Of a stretch of DNA of 64,000 nucleotides, positions 1-9,394 are shown piece after piece. The position numbers and the translations under genes are program-made. This stretch comes from Leptospiraceae bacterium (lineage in GTDB: Bacteria > Spirochaetota > Leptospiria > Leptospirales > Leptospiraceae). The stretch is from contig JADJSX010000009.1 of NCBI GenBank assembly GCA_016711485.1, forward strand, positions 124,001-188,000, read 5' to 3'. Each line of letters starts with the position of its first letter. The stretch's first letter is position 1. The notes beneath the pieces were generated by a model. It was not told where the DNA came from, searched no databases, and saw nothing but the letters and a program-made list of their open reading frames with translations.

Positions 1-625
1 GAACTCTGCTTCCGCTTTTATACTTCTGGACTTTTTCTTCATCTTCAATGGATTCGACAAACAATAAGACTCCATTGTGAACGTAGAATTCTTTTTCTCT
101 TAATATCTTTTGAGAAAACGGCATTAACTTTCTTTTCTTATTCTTCAAGTCATTCTGACAACTCTTGAATAATTCTTCATACTTCTTAAAATCTTTGCAA
201 ACTTTCCGTTTTGCCACAAAGTCAGTGGCGGCACGGTCGTCTTGTTTTTTGATATGTTTTAAAGTAAAAATACTTTCCGAGTCGTCTTCTAGTAATCCTA
301 GCGAATCATCATTAAAAATATCCTCCAAGGAATTGATTTCTTTGGGTTTAATTGCTAGTAACCCAAACAAGTCATGACTTTTTAAAATCTCAACCTTCGT
401 CGGATTTTCTCGGAGTCCTTTTAATCTGGTATAAAGTTGATGCTCTTGGATTCCGCCTGTCTGGTTTGGCTCGCGATTGTTTTTTTCATAAAATTCATTG
501 ATTTCTTGAAAGGAAGCAACGAGTCTTTCCTCTTCATTGCGCGCAGGTGAAGCAGAGGGTTTAATCGTTAGTAACCCGAAAGGATCGTTTGCAAAAATTT
601 CATCTAGAACTTTAGATTTATCCAT
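1..625 (-). CDS. GIY-YIG nuclease family protein, N-terminal part (runs off the window)
   Basis: The frame is open from the ATG at 623-625 to the window edge, about 208 residues, so the 3' end is missing. It contains two copies of a short motif, DPFGLLTIKP and DLFGLLAIKP, then DIFNDDSLGLLEDD, and later a basic stretch leading to REKEFYVHNGVLLFVE. I recognise this as the N-terminal part of a large family annotated as GIY-YIG nucleases that sits next to DEAD-like helicases. The GIY-YIG catalytic domain itself would lie beyond base 1, so it is not seen. The start overlaps the helicase stop by 8 bp, which indicates one transcript and probable translational coupling. Inferred role: the nuclease partner of the upstream helicase and methyltransferase in a restriction-like system. 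Confidence 0.7.
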   Translation of the reverse strand, partial: MDKSKVLDEIFANDPFGLLTIKPSASPARNEEERLVASFQEINEFYEKNNREPNQTGGIQEHQLYTRLKGLRENPTKVEILKSHDLFGLLAIKPKEINSLEDIFNDDSLGLLEDDSESIFTLKHIKKQDDRAATDFVAKRKVCKDFKKYEELFKSCQNDLKNKKRKLMPFSQKILREKEFYVHNGVLLFVESIEDEEKVQKYKSGSRV

Positions 626-2543
626 TTGCTTTCTTTCGTTTTTCTTCTTTTAAGTAGATAATACATTCTGCCATCCTGCGCTCGAGTGGATCAGGAGATT
701 GTAGATTTGGTTCTCTATCAAATGTTTTTCTAAAATCGAGTATCTTAGGCCAGAGAATTTTTGCTTCTTCAAAATCCATTGTTATCCGCGTAGCCTCAAT
801 TGCATCTTGGATGACTTTTAAAACTCTTGCTGTCACAGACTTAGATAAAATCTCAAATGCTTTTTGGAATGGATTAATCTGATCAATTAAATCAATATGC
901 AAATCGTCAATATTTACAAATTTGTCTGCCATGCGGATAAATCGTTTGTCTCCTACTTCTTTGATTTCTCCATTCTTCACAACAGAATCAAGAACTACAT
1001 GTTGCCTGACTTCTTCTACCTCCGCTTCTGACAATTCTGGATATTTAATTTGAATGATTTTAGGAATTAAAACTTTGTTGATTACCTCCGGGTCAACGTT
1101 ACCCGGCATAGCTTTGAGCATTGTATCATCTTGCAAAATGGTAGCTTTTAAGTCATTCAAGTCGGATTCGATTATATCCCGCACTCTTTTAGAAGAAGGA
1201 GTTTTAAATCCTCTGACTTTGATTTCCCCTGCTTCTGATTTATCCTCATCAGAAAGTTTTGTTTTAAATTTAAAGTTAGGGGCTAACACTTGTTCCATTA
1301 AGAGAGATGCTGTAATTGCTTTTAGCATATTGTTGACTGAAACCTTTACGATATCGTCTGACGCATCGGGTTGTGCTATAAGGTTTGTAAATTGAGCATG
1401 GGTTTTATTATTACTGTCTCTTGTGCATCGTCCAATGATTTGAATGATTTCGGTGAGCGAGCCTCTATAACCAACTGTCAAAGCGTGCTCACAATAAGGC
1501 CAGTCAAATCCTTCTTTTGCCATGCCGAGTGCGATGATTAAATCCATATCGTCTACTGATTTCATATTCCGTAAATAGTTTTGGATTTTATCACGGTCTT
1601 TTGGATTGTCGTTTACTAGGTCGGCGATTTTTAACATCTTTCCGTCTTTGCGCTTCAAGTGGATAACGCCTGTATCCGCATCTACTTTTTTCACATCACC
1701 TATTGCATCTAAAATAGAATCTACTTCTTGGTGTTTGTCTTTTGTAGACTCACCGGAATTTACATTAGGTATATGTAATATAGTTTTTTTATTTGTATCT
1801 AAGATTTCCAAAATGGCAGAAGTATATTTCCCCTGATAGAAATGATAGCCAATACCTAACGTCTTTAAATAAGTATAACCGTTGAGCTGTTCGTAGTAGT
1901 TGTAGCTAACCTTGGTAAACCGCGCTTCATCTTCTGGCTTTAAGACAGGAACACTATCGCCTCGAAAGTAAGAACCAGTCATGGCAATCACATGGGCGTT
2001 TGATTTTTCCATGATGGAACGGAGCAACTCTCCCAAACGACTATCGCCATCTGCGGAGACATGATGAAATTCATCAATGGCAAGAATGGTATCTGTAAAC
2101 TTAGATTCTTCCAACTCTTCAAATGCAAATCGAAGTGTAGCATGTGTGCAGATTAAAATCTTTTCTTTATTCTCTAAAAAGTTCTTAAACGCTTGGACTT
2201 TGCTTTTGCTTCCATCCATTCCGGGGGTGCATAGATTGTATTCATCATTCGGTTCCCAGTTCTCATAAAAACCAAAGTCTTTCAGATTTGTTTTTCCAAA
2301 AGAACCACCGATAGATTTTTCAGGAACGGCAACTATGATTTTGCGGAGTCCCTGGTTTATCAATTTATCCAAAGCCACATACATAAGCGCTCTCGATTTT
2401 CCTGAAGCGGGCGGAGCTTTTAACAAAAGGTATTGTGCGTCACGCGCTTGGTAAACCTTCTCTTGCATTTCTCGCATACCCATTGCATTGGTTTTCGAAC
2501 TCTGTCCTGTTTGTCCGTAAGTTACTTCTACTAAATTTGGCAT
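618..2543 (-). CDS. DEAD/DEAH-like superfamily 2 helicase of a restriction-like module
   Basis: About 641 residues from the ATG at 2541-2543. An open extension to 2618 exists, but AGGAAAAAT sits just before this ATG and the extension would overlap the PIN gene. Walker A is APPASGKS (residues 43-50), the Walker B/DEAH-type box is IDEFHH (156-161), a motif III-like MTGSYF lies at about 188, and motif VI is QIIGRCTRD (368-376). These are standard SF2 ATPase motifs. The gene lies between a toxin-antitoxin pair and the GIY-YIG gene, with the methyltransferase 1.6 kb upstream on the same strand. Likely role: an ATP-dependent translocase or helicase of a DNA defence system, acting with the nuclease downstream. 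The family call is firm; the defence role is inferred from context. Confidence 0.85.
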   Translation of the reverse strand: MPNLVEVTYGQTGQSSKTNAMGMREMQEKVYQARDAQYLLLKAPPASGKSRALMYVALDKLINQGLRKIIVAVPEKSIGGSFGKTNLKDFGFYENWEPNDEYNLCTPGMDGSKSKVQAFKNFLENKEKILICTHATLRFAFEELEESKFTDTILAIDEFHHVSADGDSRLGELLRSIMEKSNAHVIAMTGSYFRGDSVPVLKPEDEARFTKVSYNYYEQLNGYTYLKTLGIGYHFYQGKYTSAILEILDTNKKTILHIPNVNSGESTKDKHQEVDSILDAIGDVKKVDADTGVIHLKRKDGKMLKIADLVNDNPKDRDKIQNYLRNMKSVDDMDLIIALGMAKEGFDWPYCEHALTVGYRGSLTEIIQIIGRCTRDSNNKTHAQFTNLIAQPDASDDIVKVSVNNMLKAITASLLMEQVLAPNFKFKTKLSDEDKSEAGEIKVRGFKTPSSKRVRDIIESDLNDLKATILQDDTMLKAMPGNVDPEVINKVLIPKIIQIKYPELSEAEVEEVRQHVVLDSVVKNGEIKEVGDKRFIRMADKFVNIDDLHIDLIDQINPFQKAFEILSKSVTARVLKVIQDAIEATRITMDFEEAKILWPKILDFRKTFDREPNLQSPDPLERRMAECIIYLKEEKRKKANG

Positions 2544-2562
2544 TATTTTTCCTAGAAAATAA

Positions 2563-2946
2563 TTATTTGAATGGGTTAATGACTGTAAGCCCTTCAATCG
2601 AAGAAAAATCTGATTCATTTCTTGTCATTAATTCAGAATGGGTAGAAATACCAGTAGCCGCTATAATTGCATCTGGTAGTTTTATCTTCTTAGCTTTACG
2701 AATTTTTATTACTAGCGAAGCGATTTCATCATCTATGAAATGAATATTAAACTTATTAAATATTTCACTAAAGGTTTTTTCATCCTGTTCATTTTTAAAA
2801 GGAAAACCCATCACTTCCATATATGTAATTATGGAAACAGAATATTCACATCCGGCATAAAATATCTTTGAAGCAGAGATTTCATTGTTCACTAAATGAA
2901 TTAGAATATTACTATCCAATAGTATCTTTCTAATCATCTTTCCCAC
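2563..2946 (-). CDS. PIN-domain ribonuclease toxin (VapC-like)
   Basis: A 127-residue protein with the PIN acidic residues in order: D11 in LLDSNILI, E44 in TYMEVMGF, D92 in LPDAIIAA and D113 in NESDF. PIN toxins are Mg-dependent RNases, and these residues would bind the metal. It overlaps the preceding small gene by 13 bp, the usual antitoxin-toxin arrangement. Translation could also begin at Met4. The pair sits inside the methyltransferase-helicase module, with its own stop only 20 bp before the helicase start. It may be a passenger, or it may stabilise the module by an addiction effect. The RNA target cannot be read from sequence. Confidence 0.85.
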   Translation of the reverse strand: MGKMIRKILLDSNILIHLVNNEISASKIFYAGCEYSVSIITYMEVMGFPFKNEQDEKTFSEIFNKFNIHFIDDEIASLVIKIRKAKKIKLPDAIIAATGISTHSELMTRNESDFSSIEGLTVINPFK

Positions 2947-3191
2947 TCACGTCTTATTTCTCGTTGCCATGAAACGGCATCAATGCCCTTAAAAGAAGAA
3001 ATTGGATTCTTACTGAGTAAATTTTCAATTTCTTTCAGTGGATTTACTGAATCTTTTTTCTCTTCTAATTTCGACGGCTTTATTAAACGAATAATAATCT
3101 CAACTTCCCCAACCATATTTTCCAGGGGTTCTTCTAAAACGATGTATCTCTTATTGTTCAGAACTCCCTTTACCATTATAACTTGCTCCAT
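2934..3191 (-). CDS. Antitoxin partner of the PIN toxin
   Basis: An 85-residue protein whose stop lies inside the start of the PIN gene (13-bp overlap). The N-terminal half has the strand-rich pattern VKGVLNNKRYIVLEEPLE followed by VEIIIRL. The C-terminal half is a charged helix ending in WQREIRREWER. That matches the general layout of small antitoxins: a DNA-binding N-terminus and a toxin-wrapping C-terminus. I cannot assign a named antitoxin family. Start may be Met6. The assignment rests mainly on size, overlap and order relative to the PIN gene. Confidence 0.65.
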   Translation of the reverse strand: MEQVIMVKGVLNNKRYIVLEEPLENMVGEVEIIIRLIKPSKLEEKKDSVNPLKEIENLLSKNPISSFKGIDAVSWQREIRREWER

Positions 3192-3214
3192 TGCTTTCCC
3201 CTTATTACTATAAT

Positions 3215-3514
3215 CTAAATAAACTGCATAAATTCTTTTTTGTCAAGGAAAGGATTTATTTCCAGAGAATAGAAAGTTACATTGTATTGTTTCCCGTCAG
3301 AGGCAGTTGTAAAGTAATTTTTTACAACTGAAATTTCTTCTAATTCGCCTTCTTTCAAAATTCCTGCGATATGTTGACCGATATTTTGTTTGGAGGTATC
3401 AAAAAGCTCTGCCAATTGATTTTGATTCATCCAGACCATCCCGTCTTTTGCATAAAGAGACACGGAGGCTTTTCCATCAGATGTATTGTAGATTATTATT
3501 TTATTCTCTTCCAA
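3215..3514 (-). pseudogene. Truncated RhuM-family (virulence RhuM/Fic-associated) protein
   Basis: A 99-residue open frame. Its first 80 or so residues match the N-terminus of RhuM-family proteins: IIIYNTSDGKASVSLYAKDG, then VWMNQNQLAELFDTSKQN, then a VKNYFTTASDGKQYNVTFYSLE segment. Full family members run to about 300 residues. Here the match is lost after FYSLE and the frame ends within 20 residues (LDKKEFMQFI), just before the toxin-antitoxin pair. This looks like a gene cut by the insertion or recombination that brought in the PIN pair. It overlaps the end of the DUF559 gene by 14 bp. Any residual function is doubtful. Confidence 0.7.
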
Positions 3515-3953
3515 TTTTATTTCCTAGTATTGCATTAGCTTTTCGTTCGTTCACTTTTTCTTTTAATTTTTTTTCCACTTCATCAAAATGATTTAATATT
3601 TGTTCGTTTGTATATCGAACTACTTCTATTCCGTAACCATTTAGAACTTTTGTCCTATGCTCGTCATACTCCCTTGCATCTGCGGATAAGTGGTGTTTTC
3701 CGTCGATTTCAATAACTAAAAGCAATTCAGCACAATAAAAATCCGCAATATAATTATCAAGCGGCTTCTGTCTTAAAAAACGAAATCCTTCTAGCTTATC
3801 TTTTCGCAAAAGTTCAGACCAAATTTTCTTCTCCGCAAGTGTCATTTTCTTTCTTAACTTGCGAGCGCGTTTGGTATTCGAAACTTTGTATGGTAGCATA
3901 GTCTTTGTTATCCTCTGGATTTTTTTTCTAACGGTTGATTCTTCGTTCTTCAA
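3501..3953 (-). CDS. DUF559 endonuclease-like protein (Vsr/restriction-fold)
   Basis: A 150-residue protein with the DUF559 signature: ARKLRKKMTLAEKKIWSELL, then FRFLRQKPLDNYIADFYC, then LVIEIDGKHH and RTKVLNGYGIEVVRYTNEQI. The D-F-x-C, E-I-D-G-x-x-H pattern is the predicted PD-(D/E)XK-type nuclease core shared with Vsr mismatch endonucleases. Such genes are widespread and often lie near mobile or defence genes, but their activity is poorly characterised. The first 25 residues are very basic and may not belong to the domain; a later Met may be the true start. Upstream is the MITE-like element at 3984-4124. Confidence 0.8.
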   Translation of the reverse strand: MKNEESTVRKKIQRITKTMLPYKVSNTKRARKLRKKMTLAEKKIWSELLRKDKLEGFRFLRQKPLDNYIADFYCAELLLVIEIDGKHHLSADAREYDEHRTKVLNGYGIEVVRYTNEQILNHFDEVEKKLKEKVNERKANAILGNKIGRE

Positions 3954-3983
3954 TCCTTTTGTGCTAAGAGTTGCTTTTTCGTT

Positions 3984-4124
3984 CTTGGAATCCCCCCTAG
4001 CCCCCCTTTGGCAAGGGGGGTAATAGTTCTAAGCCGCACTTAGGACTATTTCTACTAAATCGAAAAAAGAAACAACTTTTACGAACATCCCCCTTGCCAA
4101 AGGGGGAAAGAGGGGGATTCCAAG
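3984..4124. repeat. MITE-like element with about 37-bp imperfect terminal inverted repeats
   Basis: The two ends are near-perfect inverted copies. The left end reads CTTGGAATCCCCC, and the reverse complement of the right end begins with the same 13 bases. Inside each end is a second palindrome, CCTTTGGCAAGGGGG at the left and CCCTTGCCAAAGGGG at the right. The interior, about 65 bp, is AT-rich and has no convincing gene. The whole fills the gap between the methyltransferase stop side and the DUF559 gene. No target duplication is obvious. Confidence 0.75.
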
Positions 4125-4152
4125 TCCTCTTCCACAAAATAGCCCCTCAACT

Positions 4153-6831
4153 TCACGACTTCTTCTCATCCGCCACCATCCCTTCATACAACTTAAACAA
4201 ATACTCCAATCTCTCCTCATCAGACGAGAAGGGTTTACTCCTGTATATCCGCTCGATGGCTAGGTCGTTCTGGTGGTGTGCTTCGCGGAGACCATCGGGC
4301 ATCTTGTCCGGGTCATACAACTGGGCGAGCGTCTTCTCGGAATGCTTCTCGCGCTCTTCTAATATTCGATACACATGCTTTTCTAATTCCTTCTTCTGTG
4401 CGTCGGAAATATTGGGGAAGGGAAATGTGTTGTAGCTTAATGTAATAGAATATTGATAATCATTTCTCATACGAGAACTTGTAACACTTAACCAAACCAT
4501 ATGCATCTTTGAGGAGAGAATCCCAAATATGAAAGGACTTGAGTTATATACTGCTTGTCCTTTATTACTTATAACAGTATCAGCGTTCAAAAAACCTGCT
4601 GGAATATATTGCCGTCGATATGAAGAGATAACTGGAAAAATAATTGAATCAGTGTTCTGATGTTTTATTTCGTCAAATTTGTATGAGAGATTTGCTTTCT
4701 TTTTGGTTGCTTCTTTTTGACTTAAGAGTCTAAATTCCTTACACTTTTCAATTCTACTTTTTATTGGCGGTATACTTTCTGCTTCAACTTTATTTTCATC
4801 AGATATCCATAAGCACCATCGCATTTTTGCATTCAAAAAATCATCCGCGCCCATATATGATTTAATAAACTTTTTTACTTTGGGATATTTCGTTAGAATT
4901 TCTTCATATTCTTCTTTGGACAAAATTAAATTTCCATCGTCTGTAGGCTGACTACCTCTCACCATGATAGGTAAATTAGAAATAGAAGTATTTCGTGGAA
5001 TAATGCATAAATTAGAACCTTCAAAGATATATGGACTAATATTCTTAGCCGCTATGATATTGCTTTTAGTAAAAATTTTTTTCTTATTAATTCCTTTTTT
5101 TGAAGTTACACCTACAATAACGCATGTCACTCCCGCATTATCCTTTGCATTATTAACCCAATGGAATGACGAATAAGCGAAATTGATTTCCAATTTTTTA
5201 CTAAAAATATATGGCCACAATAGCCCTACTTGTTCTCCCTGACAAATGGAATTGGTTGACACGAAAGCAAAAGAACCTCCAGATTTTTCTGAAACGTAAT
5301 CAGCTCCCAAACGATACCAACATGCTATATAATCTAATTTTTTGAAAGATTCATTACCTGCAAAAACAAATATCATATCTTCTTTCTGCTGTTCTGTTTG
5401 GTTCTTTGAACCAGAATAAGGCGGATTCCCCAATATATAAATCTCATCCCCTTTTTCCTTAGGACAAACAACTTCCCAATCGAGACGACAGGCGTTGCCC
5501 TGGACGATGTTGCCGGTGGATGTTAGGGGTAATGCTGGTTTGACGTTGCCGAATTCGTTTAGGAAGAGTTGGTTCATTTGGTGCTCGGCGAGCCACAAGG
5601 AGAGGATGGCTACTTCGTGGGCGAAGTCGTCTAGTTCGATTCCGTAGAAGTTGCTGAGTTGGATTTGGGAAAATCCGAAGTAGTCGACGGATTTAGTTCG
5701 TAGCTCTTTGAAGATTTGGATTTCTAGTCTGCGTAGTTCTCGGTAAGCGATAATTAAGAAGTTGCCGCTACCGCAGGCGGGGTCGAAGATTTTTATTTTC
5801 CAGATGCGGTGCAGTAAGCTCATTAGTTTTTTAGTGTTGCCCTTAGCCGCTTCGAATTCTTCGTAGAGTTCGGTTAGAAAAAGGGGCTCGATTACTTTCA
5901 TGATGTTCGGCACACTCGTATAATGCATTCCCATTGTGCCGCGGTGCTCTGCTGTGACGACTGCCTGGATCATCGAGCCGAATATGTCCGGGTTGATTGC
6001 ACTCCAGTCTAATTCTCCGCTGTCTATGATTGCCTGGCGGCTACGTCTTGTAAACTTCGGAGCTGTGTGTTTGTCTCGAAATAGTCCCCCGTTTACGTAG
6101 GGAAATGCATTTAAGTAGGCGGGCAGTTCGGCTCCACTTATGGACTTGCGTTTTTTGGACTCTGTATTCATTACCTCGAAAAGCTTATCGAGATAAGTAT
6201 GTAAATCGCTTCCGTCTACTTGGGTATGACTGCTGATTGCATTTGTAAATTGGCTTGCTTCAAAAATTCCAGTGTCCTCCGCAAAGAAACAAAACAACAA
6301 GCGAGAGAGAAATACATTTAGATTATGAACTTGCTCGCTAGTTTTAACAGGATTGTCTTTTTTTAATTCGTCGTAGAGCTTTGCCATTTTCTCGGCGGCT
6401 TTTACATCGGCAGGATTTTCATTTTGGTGTTGCGCCTTCTCCATTCCCGCCCACGGCAAGAAGAAATCAAAATGCTTGGCGATTTGTTCTATCGGTATAT
6501 CGAGAGTATCCGTAGTCTTTCTATCTACTGCTAGAAGTGTTTCAAAGTCGGTAAGGATGATAAAGCGCGGATCATGCCTAGTAACCGCTGCGTCTTTTTT
6601 AATTTCGTCAATGAGAGTGTGTAAGTCTTTAGTCTTTGCGGATTTAAAAAAAAGTTTTTTCTTCCAAAGTATCTCGCCTTCTACTTTCGAAAGATTGAGT
6701 CCGCCTTTTAGCAAACGCGCGATAGAGGCTTTTGGCTGTCCATAAGCAATAAGCAAGTCATAGATAAAGCTTGTTTTTTTTATCGACTTGACTAGTTTTT
6801 GTAAATTGGTTTCTATTTGGGCGATGTTCAT
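4153..6831 (-). CDS. MmeI-like class I SAM-dependent DNA adenine methyltransferase
   Basis: An 892-residue protein. Residues 1-130 form the MmeI-type N-terminal domain, with GEILWKKKLFF (52-62) and FDFFLPWAGMEKA (121-133). No clear D...ExK nuclease motif is present, unlike true type IIG enzymes. An MmeI helical spacer follows, with LLFCFFAEDTGIF (178-190). The SAM-binding motif I is FDPACGSGNF (349-358), and the catalytic N6-adenine motif IV is NPPYSG (469-474), with GIELDDFAHEVA at 397. Residues about 640-780 would be the target-recognition domain, followed by a conserved C-terminal helical part. Family members lacking a nuclease domain are often encoded next to a helicase and a GIY-YIG nuclease, as here. 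Likely role: modification, and possibly target recognition, in a restriction-like system. Confidence 0.9.
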   Translation of the reverse strand: MNIAQIETNLQKLVKSIKKTSFIYDLLIAYGQPKASIARLLKGGLNLSKVEGEILWKKKLFFKSAKTKDLHTLIDEIKKDAAVTRHDPRFIILTDFETLLAVDRKTTDTLDIPIEQIAKHFDFFLPWAGMEKAQHQNENPADVKAAEKMAKLYDELKKDNPVKTSEQVHNLNVFLSRLLFCFFAEDTGIFEASQFTNAISSHTQVDGSDLHTYLDKLFEVMNTESKKRKSISGAELPAYLNAFPYVNGGLFRDKHTAPKFTRRSRQAIIDSGELDWSAINPDIFGSMIQAVVTAEHRGTMGMHYTSVPNIMKVIEPLFLTELYEEFEAAKGNTKKLMSLLHRIWKIKIFDPACGSGNFLIIAYRELRRLEIQIFKELRTKSVDYFGFSQIQLSNFYGIELDDFAHEVAILSLWLAEHQMNQLFLNEFGNVKPALPLTSTGNIVQGNACRLDWEVVCPKEKGDEIYILGNPPYSGSKNQTEQQKEDMIFVFAGNESFKKLDYIACWYRLGADYVSEKSGGSFAFVSTNSICQGEQVGLLWPYIFSKKLEINFAYSSFHWVNNAKDNAGVTCVIVGVTSKKGINKKKIFTKSNIIAAKNISPYIFEGSNLCIIPRNTSISNLPIMVRGSQPTDDGNLILSKEEYEEILTKYPKVKKFIKSYMGADDFLNAKMRWCLWISDENKVEAESIPPIKSRIEKCKEFRLLSQKEATKKKANLSYKFDEIKHQNTDSIIFPVISSYRRQYIPAGFLNADTVISNKGQAVYNSSPFIFGILSSKMHMVWLSVTSSRMRNDYQYSITLSYNTFPFPNISDAQKKELEKHVYRILEEREKHSEKTLAQLYDPDKMPDGLREAHHQNDLAIERIYRSKPFSSDEERLEYLFKLYEGMVADEKKS

Positions 6832-6875
6832 TGGGTTACTTTATCTAACTGTGAATTTGTTTTGTCGTTTTTCAT

Positions 6876-7298
6876 TTACACATACTCCATATATACCCAC
6901 ACCCGATCTTCCAAGCACTTCAAAAACTCATAAAACTTCTTAATTCGATATTGCAAATTCTCCAAACTTCCCTCGAAGGAGCTAGCTTTGAGTAACCCCG
7001 GCTTGGAACTAGATTCCATTTTGAGAATTAAATCATAACTTTCCGAGAGAATACATTTTTGAAAAAAAGAAATATAGGAATTGCGGCTTTGTTCTGTTAG
7101 CTCGACTGCTTGAATTTTTTCCGCTTCGTCTCCTTCAATGTTGACTTTATAAACTTTGGATGATTGTATTTTGGAAAATTCAGAAAGTGCTAACCAATTA
7201 TAAAAGGATTCAGATAATTCTAAAATAGATTGTTTTCCATTCTTTGCATACAAAATAATTTCCATTCTTAAATCTCCATACTCATTTTCTGGGTGCAC
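6876..7298 (-). CDS. Hypothetical protein
   Basis: A 140-residue open frame; Met12 (MEIILYAKNGKQ) at about 7265 is a plausible start because the preceding residues look like linker. I do not recognise a family. The protein is mixed alpha/beta in appearance, has no signal peptide or membrane segment, and ends with an aromatic, hydrophobic tail. It lies 44 bp upstream in coordinate from the methyltransferase start, on the same strand, so it may be the first gene of the defence operon. Its place there suggests an accessory role, but nothing in the sequence proves it. Confidence 0.5.
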   Translation of the reverse strand: MHPENEYGDLRMEIILYAKNGKQSILELSESFYNWLALSEFSKIQSSKVYKVNIEGDEAEKIQAVELTEQSRNSYISFFQKCILSESYDLILKMESSSKPGLLKASSFEGSLENLQYRIKKFYEFLKCLEDRVWVYMEYV

Positions 7299-7375
7299 TC
7301 TAAAAGTTAATCCTATTAAAACAGAAAACTAGAGTCACTGAGCAAGGTCAAATAGTTTTTAAAATTTCTTTATAA

Positions 7376-9330
7376 TCAATTTCCTTTTCCCTTTGCGTAC
7401 ATCGCATAGGCTACTTTGTATTCGTCGTTATAGGGGAGTTGAAGCTCTGAGAGCATTTCAGGAAGGGCGAGTTTCCAGCTTATATAGTAGTAGGCTAATA
7501 TTTTGTAACCGGAGAATTGGATGTTTGGAATTGAGGCGAGAGTATAATCTTTCTTATCCGGATGAAATCCTTTTGCACCAAGAAGAGCAATTTCGACTGC
7601 GATTTTTTTGATGTTGTCCTCTGACATTTTTTCGAAGTATTGGAGTGCATCTACCATATAGGTCACGACAGCCATGTTAGTCCCGATTACTTCTTGGGAA
7701 CGTTGAAACTGAAACATTTCTCTTTCTTGGTAAGGGTCATTTCCAAGAGGCTGATTATCCTTATCCGCTTGGTGCTTTACTTCACTAACTAGCTGAAAGT
7801 ATTTATCCAATTCTAAATCTTGTGCCCAGTGCAGGACTAATTCATATTCCTCTGCTGGTTTTCTATCTTCTTTGTATTTTAAATACTCTGAATAAAATAC
7901 CTTAGCTTGTTCTAGTTCGGCTGTGGTTGGTTTAAATTGCGCTGTTAAATCAAAACCAAATAAATCTTTATAATGAAGTGCTGTTACTAAGTTATAAATT
8001 TTACTTTTAGAAATAAGGTCAGTGGGTGCGACTTCTAGAGTCTTTGTGTCGGTTACTGCCCTTATCCCCTCTTGGATGAGCGAGTAAAGGGATAAAAATT
8101 GGTATGGTCTTAGTGCAGGATAATCCGAATAAATCACTGCTTCGATAAATAAATCTATCGGTGTATTATAAATCCGGTGGTTGATTCCTCCAAAGAGAGC
8201 CTGCGTGTAATTGTCGATAGCCTCTCTCTGAATTCCTCTATTTGTAAGTGAATCTATTGTAGACTTGATAGCAGAGAGAAATTCCCTTTTGTTTTCGGAC
8301 GTAGAGAGAAAGAGTAGATTCACTTTTTCTTTTCGGGCTTGCGTCACAAAATCCAAATGAACGAGTTCGTGTAGAATTAAATGTTGTATGATAGGGTATG
8401 AGGATTTGTACCGAAGAATATGCTTTTCAAGGTTATAATTCTCCGCAAATTCTATCTTAGCCGCAGTAGAAATTTTAGAGTCTTCTACTAGTTCGATTTG
8501 TGTATTACAATCGAATTCTAGTTTGTGGAGATAGTTTTTTACAATGGCGGTTTCTTTATTTTCTTGAATGATTTTTTCTGAAACTTCGAATGCTTGTTTT
8601 AAAGAGTTTTGGTATACTTGGTCTTGCGACTTACAAAGTTTTACCGCTTCGATGGAATACTGAAAGGCTGATTGTAGATTGTGTTCTTTCTCGGCAATGA
8701 TTCCCAATGCATAGTATGTGTTCGGATACTCCTTGTTAACCTCTATGGAGTGCTCGAAGTATTTCTTTGCCTCTTTTAATTTTCCTTGCCCGAGTAAACT
8801 GCCACCAATATTTGTGACTACGATATAATCGTTCGGATTTTCCTTTAACGATTGGTCGTAGTATTTCATCGCAGTGGGAATATCATTCTTGAATCTAGAA
8901 AAAATATTTCCCATCATAAGAAGTGCCCAACCGTTCTTAGGATTCCATCGCAAGGAATCTATGAGGTAGTTAATGGCTTCGTCTTGATTTCCCAACTCAG
9001 AATAGATTTGTCCTAGAACGCGAAAGTATTCCGAGTTTGTTGGATTTTTTTCGATAAGTGATTTTAAGATTGGTTCGGCTTCTGCAAATTTGCCGCTGTT
9101 ACAATACTCAATTGCTTTTTTGTAATCGGATTCTTGGGAATGAATCGCGGAGGTGTCAATGTCTACTATGACATAACCGTTCTCTATTCTAACTTTTGGT
9201 TTGTATTGTCCGTAAGAGTAATATTCTTCTAACTTCTCGACAAGAAGACTATTGTTATCACCCCCCCCTCCATTTTTATATAGGGAAAAAGATTAGATAA
9301 GAAATCATCTATTCTATGTATAATTTGCAT
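7376..9330 (-). CDS. TPR-repeat protein, reading frame interrupted at a G8 tract
   Basis: The uninterrupted part is 539 residues from a TTG at 8993-8995. It starts inside a TPR unit, with further TPRs over about 170 residues, then a long C-terminal domain containing LILHELVHLDFV. That HELVH is an HExxH-type zinc-protease-like motif, with no other proof of peptidase activity. Reading upstream, the same frame stays open and protein-like (ESDYKKAIEYCNSGKFAEAE) back to the G8 run at 9261-9268. An ATG at 9328-9330 opens a frame (MQIIHRIDDFLSNLFPYIK) that leads into the run one base out of register. One extra G would join the two into a protein of about 650 residues. So the gene is either phase-variable, broken or affected by a sequencing error. 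Confidence 0.65.
9261..9268 (-). repeat. Homopolymeric G8 tract inside the TPR gene
   Basis: Eight C on the plus strand, read as GGGGGGGG on the coding strand, about 20 codons after the ATG at 9330. With eight G, the ATG frame hits a TAG about 40 bp later and the TPR frame has a TAA just before the run. With nine G the two frames join. Confidence 0.85.
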
Positions 9331-9394
9331 GGGTTCTATTTTTCAAAACTCCGAATAATAAATACAATTTAAAATTAGAATGTTTTCTGTAGAG

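Noticed and set aside
4029..4220. A 63-residue frame over the MITE-like element
   Set aside because: It lies across the repeat and the methyltransferase end, has an unnatural Cys/Arg/Trp-rich start and no ribosome binding site.
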